Positions 57,901 to 64,000 of a stretch of 64,000 bases of DNA are shown in pieces. Numbering within the stretch: position 1 is the stretch's first letter; each line of letters opens with the position of its first letter. The position numbers and the translations under genes were made by a program. Source of the stretch: Sympetrum striolatum (taxonomy: Eukaryota; Arthropoda; Insecta; Odonata; Libellulidae); assembly GCA_947579665.1 (NCBI GenBank), contig OX388348.1:7254001-7318000 (forward strand). The letters run 5' to 3'. The notes beneath the pieces were generated by a model. That model did no database searches. It saw only the letters and a list, made by a program, of their open reading frames with translations, and was not told the origin of the DNA.

Positions 57901-60900
57901 AGGGAAGCTTGAGCTCCTGGTAGGGCCACCCAAGCCAGACAGGCCAAAGGCTAGGGGACAGACTAAGAGTAAACCCACTGGTCCTCCAGGTTGGGGGTTG
58001 TGCAACAGGCCGGTAACCTGTCCATGTAAAAACCTTTATAACTCATAAGCTTCACATAAAGCCTCGGAACAGGATTGGACCCAATTGGGGACGACTAGCA
58101 AGAATAAGGATATGAATACTGGAATAATGGATAAACTAAACATTACCACATGAAATGCACAAGGCACTCACAAATTAGTCTTGTCTAAACTATATCTTAG
58201 TGTGATACTTGGGAGTAATCTGTCTTGGGGACTGTATATCACATACTTGCTTGCAAAATTAAACTCTATGTTACCTACTAATATCTCTTTATTGCTCTGT
58301 CATTCATGTCAATATTCTGTTGCAGCTGTATCATGGAGTTATTCAGTTCCATTTACAGTATGGTTTGTTGTTCTGGGATAAGACAAAAGATTTTCCTTTT
58401 CAAAAAACGTATTAGAATTATTGCAGGAGCACATCATTGTGAACCTTCTTTACTTATTTTTAAAGCACTGCATATCTTACTACTGTCTTGTCTATATATT
58501 CTATCTGTTCTTTCTTTCATTCATTGTAAAATTTCTCTTTGCAATACTAACTGAGACTTGCACACCCACTTCACTAGATCTCATCTTTGTCATCATAGAT
58601 CCAAGGTTTCCTCTTTTGGACCTAAGTCGATTGATCTTTGTTTATATAATAAACTTCCTTCATTTTGCAAAAAGTCTGTGACATTATTAAAATTTAAATG
58701 TAGTGTGAAAATTTTCGTTTTAAGAAAATATACTATAATATTGATGTTTTTTAATGATAATATTTAACTTTTGTTATTTATGTGACAATTGCTATATACG
58801 TAAATTTTTGTGGCACTATAATCTATTATTATTTTTATTTTAAGTATTCCTTTTGGTTTAGATGTCCTCAGGTATGGATGAAGGTAAAGATAAAACTTCT
58901 GTAACTTCTACACAAGTTAATTTAAAAAACACAAAATCAACCGGTTTCAGTTAAATCATCATTTTCTGGCAAAGAAAATGCTGTGTCCATTCCTATGATT
59001 AATTGTAAACTTGTAATTTTTGCAGAAATTTTGCATCTCCAAATCACTTAAAAAGAGAGACTTTCACTCTAATTTGTACTTGTATATCGCATCCATTTAG
59101 AATATAAGAATTTTCCAAAAATGAGGTGTTTCCCAAATGGAATTTTTTTGCAAAAAGTCTTTCAACTTTCCATTCATATTTAAAACATTACCTGACTCTG
59201 CAAAGACAAAGAAATAGGGGCTGAAAGGAACAGAAAAGGTGGGTGTACCTTCTACAGGGTTGCCACATTGGTTGTGGGCCCTCTAAGATTCAATGCTAGT
59301 AATTTGGCAACTGCTCATAACTTTTTTTTGCAATCCAGTATACATACGATTGAAGTTTTTAAAAGTTTAATTTCATGAAATCATAAGTAAAAGTTTTAAC
59401 CTTTTGTTGCATCACGTCCCACTGACTTTTGGCGTAACTGCTGTTTGGATAAGTGTACAAGGATTCTTCCATGGCCTCCCTCAGCGCCCTGTTGTAGTGT
59501 TTTCTTGCTGAGAGAGATACTGAGCCTGTAATCAATTCTGCAAACGCCACCCCAGACACCACAGCAGCATACTGAAAGCGTTGTTTGCTCATTTAATAAG
59601 AAGAGAACCTCAAAATATGAATAGGTGAATGAATTAAGAAGTAGGTACAAGGAGTCAATTTTATAACTCAAAAGATACTCAAATCTAAAAAAAGCATTAT
59701 CTGTATAAAAGGAGTCTGGTGAACTTAGATATAGCTGAATACAGTTTTACACCAGTATAGTTATGATAGCAAAAACAAATCAGTAAGTTCCCCGATTGAT
59801 GAAAACACAATATTAAACCAAACAACAATCGAGGGGAAGGAACTTAATTGAAATTACATAAAAATGAGACCCATTTTTCTAGAAATCTAAATCTTGTAAG
59901 CAAGAATGCATGAATAGTAAGTAAATAAATATTTATATGTTTTTTATTTATAATTATATTAATAATAAAATATAATTTCAAGGGAGGGGATGAAAGGAAA
60001 GATATAATTTGTTAGAAGGATGGATTAAGAATGAATGGACTCCAATAACATTGCTCGTATATAGGGTATAGATGGGAGTTGTCAAAGGAAAGAATCATTT
60101 TCTGAATTGAATCATTTGCTTCAAATCAATTGAAGCACAAGACTGTATTCAGAAGATCGATTAGATCGGAGCAGATTGGTTTTGCTGTCTCTTACTGGCT
60201 GTTTTGAATAATTTAGAACAGCATTTAACGGCTGGAATGGTCACGTGACACTGGATTTTTAAACAAGCGTGTGAATATGCTGTGGGCTTCAGCTCAGGCA
60301 TGTCTCAAAATGAAACAGAAAATAAATGCCAAAGAGTGAGAGAGATATTGCCATTGTCTTCCACAAGCATCGAGATGTGAAAGGAGCCCTCTTCTTTGAA
60401 AATAAACTTGGAAGAACAAAGACTGGGCATTTTGTCTAAGCATTGCGTATCTTCTCCTATTACCCTTAGGCCCAGCCAATCCAGACCTGTATCATGTATA
60501 TCCATATTGAATTGCATAGATTGGTTACGTGCATCGAATCAGGTTGAAAGACCAGTTCTAAACGATTGGTTCAAAATCATTTGGAATTGGGTTAAAAGAA
60601 TCCATCTTGAAGTTGATTGGATTGGATTTGCACATCTCTAGTAGAGGGGAATTAATCAGACTAGTCAGTGAATAGGAAGGATTTTCGAAAAGTGTGCCTA
60701 AATCCAAACAGTAATGCTGAGACTGACAGTGGCTATTGTTCAGATTTCATTTTTTCTTCACCAAAAGAGAAATGAACTCTAGGGTAGGCTAAAAAAACAT
60801 TTTTTCCAAATCAACTCCACCAATAACATTTACTTTCAGTCCTCTGAGCTCTAAAAAAAGGAACATCTTAGAATAGCGTTCCTCTGCAGTCAGTGTCAAT

Positions 60901-63736
60901 GGAGCACAAGCTGCAACTCCAAAGAGCTGACACTGAATTAAATATTTTTTAATCGCAATGAATTAACAGATGAATTTTTATTAGTGAAAATTAATGTTAA
61001 TTTCAAAATTTATAATTTTGTAGGTTTAATTTCACTCTATGCCAAATGATGACTGACACATTTTTATGAAATAAAATATGAAAATAGCACTGTAGATGCT
61101 CTTTTACAGTTTTGTAATAATATATATGAAAGCCTCAATGAAGGCAAGAAAGCAGCTTGCTTGTTTATTGATATTACTAAAGCCTTTGACTGTGTGAATC
61201 ATTACATATTGCTTAGTTGGTTAATGCAAGCTGGTATCGGAGGCGTTGCAAATGATTGCTTCAGCAGCTATCTTTCTGGGAGAACCCAATGTGTGAAAAT
61301 TGATAACTATTTTTGTCACTATGTTCCAATAAACTCTGGAGTACCCCAAGGTTTCAGTACTAGGACCAATATTGTTCTTAATTTATGTTAATAACTTATG
61401 TACTGGCACTTTTAATGGGAAATTAACTTCTTTTGCCGATTACACAGCACTAAGTTATGCCTCAAATGATTTAAAAGACATTCAGTCAATATTAGTGATA
61501 ATCAATAGTGAACTAGATCAAATAAGATATTGGTCTAGCATGAACAACCTCGGTACTTAATTATAAAACAAAATTTATTGTGCTTACTCTAAAGGCAAAA
61601 ACGGATATCCCAAGTGATATTTTTTATAGATCTAGATAGACACAGATGTAGACATCTATGTCTTTCTTGTAAAGGTGTTTTATGTTCACAATGTATAAAA
61701 ATTGAAAGAGTGGAAAGTATTAGGTATTTAGGGCTTGTGATTGATAACAATATTAATTGGAAGTTACACATAAAAAAATTGAAAGGGAATTAACTGTAAC
61801 TTTAAGGAAACTTTACTTTTTGAGATATCTGTGTCCTGCAGCTGTTCTATGTAACATCTACTGTTCTCTTGTTGACTCCAGACTTCAATATTGCCTAACT
61901 TTCTGGGGAGGTGCTTATGTTTCCAATATAAAGCCTCTCCAAATAGTCCAGAAAAAGTGTATGCGATTCATTATTTGACAAAGTACAGAACACTAGATTC
62001 CGTTATTTATAATCCTGGGTGTTTTGCCTTTAAGACATTTATTTGTCTATAAGGTACTAAAAATGTTTTATAATAAGGGAGGATACAAAATTAAACATAA
62101 AGACTTACAAAAATATTTTAAGAACTGGAATGTCTATAACAATACTTGGACCTAAGTATAAATTCTTCAAACATATGTACATGTATCTAGCACTTAAACT
62201 ATTCTCTTACCCTCCCAGGTAATCTGGTTAATCCAACTTCTGTTTTTGTATTTCTAAGAGATTTAAGGAAATGGCTCTTTTCAAATGAAAACTTAGAAAA
62301 TATTTCGTAAATGCACTCTTTCTTGATTTTTCTTTTTTCATTATATAGTTCCTATGTAATTATTGTGGCATTGTAATATTTTTGTTATTTTTTTTGTTTA
62401 GCTTCATGCAAATATGATTTGAGGTAACCCCAAGACAGGCTCTTTATCCTCTGGGGTACTTATATTCCCCCCTTCTTTTTTGTTCTTTCTGGTCTACTAT
62501 ACAGTACATTGTATGTTATATAAAATTTGTAAAAGGGTGGTAATAAAATTATTGATATTACTATAAGCATTTGTTTCTCATTTGTGTAAACAATATTATA
62601 TTTAATAATTTTCTTTAACTATGTAATGTAAAAAGAAATCCACAAATGCTCTATTACCTGATTTTGAATGCGAGATTCTCTTATCAGTACACAAATGCAC
62701 TCGGCAAATTTGATTCAGGAAAAGAACATTTTAACCCCCTAATGAACGCCATAGCTACTATTATTCATTATTTTTTTACGGTTGGTTTTTTATTTAAAGG
62801 AATAGACTAACATATGCTTACCTTTGATCCTATTTGCACAGAAATTGCCATTGTTCAGTAAAGTTCCACAATCAATAATGACAGAACTCAAATGAAATTG
62901 AATCGTAATTCTATAAAAAATGAATAAGTTATTTTTGCTATGTTTGTTATAAATATGAATCATACTGCAATTTAAATCCAGATATGTTTGTGAAATCCCT
63001 AAAACAATCACGACGCTCTATTGAACACTATGACACTATGAAAGACCTATTTATGCCTCATTTTAGAAAATATTTCCCTAAGTTAACAAAACATGATTCC
63101 CTAACATTGATAAATACTAGAAGTAACCTCACCTATTTTATAAGATAAAGCAATGAAAAGGTCAGCTTTTGAAAATCCAACTACTTAATAAACACTTCCA
63201 CTAGACTTATCACTGAGATTTCTTTATCCTTATTGTAAATGCTAGTGTCACAAAATATTGCTTCCTCTCCAAAATGACTATCATCTACTTACCATTCATT
63301 CTAAACTTAAACGTTTTGTATACTCTTACAAGAAAATGCAGAAGTCCATATTTAACAATGGAATAAGTTCCCAGGAGGAAGTGTTGAGCTATTAGATATA
63401 CTCTGCATTTTCAAAAAATGCCAAATGAATCCTTTCAAATACAGTCACGAGTATTACCCCAGATGGAATCTATTTGTATAGCCATCAATGTGTTCTTACC
63501 AGCACTGCCTTCCCTTTCTTTCCAGATGAAAGTTCAGGCTTCTTGGACCTCACGATATTGCCAGATCCAGTGCAGAGGTGCACTGACAGAGACAGAGAAA
63601 TAAGTGAGAGCAGACCCAAGGCGATGATGAATGCAGGTGGTGCAAGCACTGCCAAGGGCAAAAACGAAGAAGCAGCAGAAGAGGAAAGGCGCCAAGTCAC
63701 TACAGATCCAGCAACAGTTAAGGCCACACCAGATGC
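54687..63736 (-). CDS. Tetraspanin, internal exons (partial gene)
   Basis: Three - strand exons, all phase 0, join in frame: 63736-63500 (79 codons), 59571-59401 (57) and 54905-54687 (73). Exon A encodes the second half of TM1 (ASGVALTVAGSVVTW), a short loop and TM2 (PPAFIIALGLLSLISLSLSV). Exon B encodes TM3 (YAAVVSGVAFAELITGSVSL) and the start of the large outer loop with one NSS glycosylation site. Exon C starts LQCCGVFSP, then PPSCC, two more Cys (SGCF) and most of TM4 (SATVTIGGLSVALAVIK). The CCG and PSCC motifs and six loop cysteines define a tetraspanin, a four-pass membrane organiser. The first exon must lie right of 64000. The last exon (end of TM4, tail) should lie left of 54687 but was not found. 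Introns carry LINE and hAT insertions. The subfamily is not assigned. Confidence 0.85.
55550..55713. repeat. Inverted repeat with ~65-base arms
   Basis: The arms contain ACTTGTACTAATTCCA and its inverse TGGAATTAGTACAAGT, and AAACACAACA against TGTTGTGTTT. The spacer is GTTAACCGGTTTCGGTGTCA and CAGCACCATCCTCAT. It resembles a fold-back element end pair. Confidence 0.65.
56145..56215 (+). repeat. tRNA-derived SINE head
   Basis: GTGGTGGAATGGTTAGTGTA (A-box-like) then AAGTTTGAGTCCGGG (B-box-like, diverged). It directly precedes the AGGGCGGTCC repeat. Confidence 0.4.
56249..56400 (+). repeat. AGGGCGGTCCTTA repeat, copy 2
   Basis: Shares AGGG-GGTCCTTA, GAAATTCTTT-GGGA and GTTAGAAAATA-type blocks in the same order as 26588-26677, then TATATTTTTCAAC as at 27322. 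This copy is uninterrupted. Confidence 0.55.
57845..58164 (+). mobile_element. RTE-type LINE 5' UTR plus first codons
   Basis: GAGAGCTATGCTGAGGGAAG, GCCACCCAAGCCAGACAGGC and ACTGGTCCTCCAGGTTGGGG match the 5' UTR at 51991-52235. It ends with the first endonuclease residues (NITT, stop, NAQGT) and then changes abruptly to another LINE. Confidence 0.8.
58165..58860 (+). mobile_element. Jockey-like LINE 3' end
   Basis: Encodes (with frame breaks) LSVILGSNLSWGLYITYLLA, a mid-part IRIIAGAHHCEP, IFKALHILLLSCLYILSV and LYNKLPSFCKKSVTLLKFK. These are the usual C-terminal RT-adjacent blocks (V-LDSNLSWG, HI-L-K, F--LKILPL--LY-F) of Jockey/CR1-type elements. The catalytic RT core is absent. Fused to an RTE 5' end at about 58164. 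Confidence 0.75.
58861..59400. other. Tetraspanin intron, no feature
   Basis: Contains AACCGGTTTCAGTTAAATCA (58940), a motif also at 15834 and 55614. Otherwise nothing was recognised. Confidence 0.4.
59401..59571 (-). CDS. Tetraspanin exon B (TM3, start of large loop)
   Basis: Acceptor CGCTTTCAG, then TAT GCT GCT; donor CAAAAG|GTTAAA. 57 codons, phase 0 to phase 0. It ends SQWDVMQQK, the usual W-D-x-x-Q lead-in to CCG. An alternative acceptor 16 bases upstream (TTAAATGAG) would not keep the phase. Confidence 0.8.
60067..60640. mobile_element. hAT-like non-autonomous element (574 bp), diverged
   Basis: The left end TATAGATGGG and the inverted right end TAGAGATGTG are similar. Flanks ATATAGGG (60059-60066) and GTAGAGGG (60641-60648) agree at 6 of 8. 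GAATTG/CAATTC-type words fill both halves. Non-coding. It lies in a tetraspanin intron. Confidence 0.55.
60780..62741. mobile_element. TAGGGTGGGC-family hAT-like element split by a LINE
   Basis: The left end TAGGGTAGGCTAAAAAAACA and the right end (inverted TAGGGGGTTAAAATG; then CAAATTTGCC, TACTGATAAGAGAATCTCG) match the ends of 35932-36482. Flanks ATGAACTC (60772-60779) and ATGAACGC (62742-62749) agree at 7 of 8. The LINE at 61085-62570 interrupts it. Confidence 0.65.
61085..62570 (+). mobile_element. Jockey/CR1-like LINE, RT part, degenerate
   Basis: Encodes AACLFIDITKAFDCVNH, LSGRTQCVKI, NSGVPQGFS (RT blocks with the F-D and GVPQG motifs), then FADYTALSYAS. The catalytic YADD/FADD has become FADY, losing the second aspartate. 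RYLGLVIDNNINWKLHI, LQYCLTFWGG and LQIVQKKCMRFI follow in other frames. It ends AATAAAATTATTGATATTACT, the typical 3' tail. 5'-truncated and inactive. Confidence 0.85.
62750..63499. other. Tetraspanin intron, no feature
   Basis: AT-rich; nothing recognised. Confidence 0.4.
63500..63736 (-). CDS. Tetraspanin exon A (TM1 end, TM2)
   Basis: A strong acceptor (TTGTCTCCTGCAG) precedes GCA TCT GGT GTG; donor GTGCTG|GTAAGA. 79 codons, phase 0 to phase 0. Starting inside TM1 at a small residue before G-V-A-L matches the common tetraspanin exon 1/2 border, so the first exon is expected upstream (right of 64000). After TM2 comes an unusually Lys-rich stretch (RSKKPELSSGKKGK). Confidence 0.8.
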
Positions 63737-64000
63737 CTGCAGGAGACAAGAGCAAATTTTCGAGAAATCCACTGGATAATTGACTACGTTTATATCTACA
63801 AAAGAAGCATGAAAAACTAAACATTCAATGCATCCTAATGGTGGTCCTGATAATGGTATTCTTCAACTGGCAGTAGGACAGCCTGGTGAATTATTTTCCT
63901 ACACCCCCCTAATACAATTACAATATTCATGATGAACTTCTTTAAGAGAAATTCATCCAGGTGTAAAAGCACTTCAGATATCTGGGAGGTGGTGACATTA

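Noticed and set aside
63534..63824. ATG-started first exon of the tetraspanin at 63772
   Set aside because: The frame opens with GTG, not ATG, and the strong acceptor TTGTCTCCTGCAG lies within it, so the coding exon begins at 63736.

Overview
The window is AT-rich eukaryotic DNA with spliced genes, long introns and a dense mix of transposon remains (RTE and Jockey-like LINEs, Penelope-like elements, a mariner, pogo/Tigger-like and many hAT-like non-autonomous elements, tRNA-derived SINEs). This mix, the size of the introns and the gene content fit an arthropod, most likely an insect or chelicerate. The exact lineage cannot be fixed from the sequence alone. No bacterial-type operon, rRNA or CRISPR is present.

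Two host genes can be assembled. (1) On the + strand, 32011-41041, six coding exons join without a frame break into a 638-residue single-pass membrane protein of the CCPG1/PBXIP1 type. It has an N-terminal LC3-interacting-like motif (WTLL), an acidic serine-rich cytosolic part, a membrane segment ending in GLGMGHFLG, a coiled coil and a basic aromatic C-terminus. It is a candidate ER-phagy receptor; one of its introns appears to be GC-AG. (2) On the - strand, 63736 down to 54687, three phase-0 exons encode most of a tetraspanin (end of TM1 to most of TM4, with CCG and PSCC motifs). Its first exon lies beyond the right edge. Its last exon was not found.

Left part (1-31.5 kb): no host gene was recognised. 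It holds a mariner built from two inverted 3' ends (882-1322), two copies of an ACTTTCTCC-ended repeat family with internal tandem repeats (3829-4804, 18244-19414), tRNA-derived SINEs, a striking satellite-like array at 8490-10350 (about 166-bp monomers in a three-monomer, roughly 513-bp higher-order period), RTE LINE remains (12272-14060, 27480-29445), a Penelope-like element with a GIY-YIG domain (23720-24480) and pogo/Tc1 miniature elements.

Right part (41.6-64 kb): it lies between and inside the genes and is full of nested insertions. Two copies of a 1.1-kb CACAGG-ended element occur, one clean inside the CCPG1-like gene and one interrupted at 47393-48430 by a 1038-bp element with 27-bp inverted ends and a perfect 8-bp target duplication. 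Other insertions are a broken and inverted Penelope copy abutting a Ty3/gypsy protease fragment, an RTE 5' half joined to a Jockey-like 3' half, and a hAT-like element split by a LINE (60780-62741).
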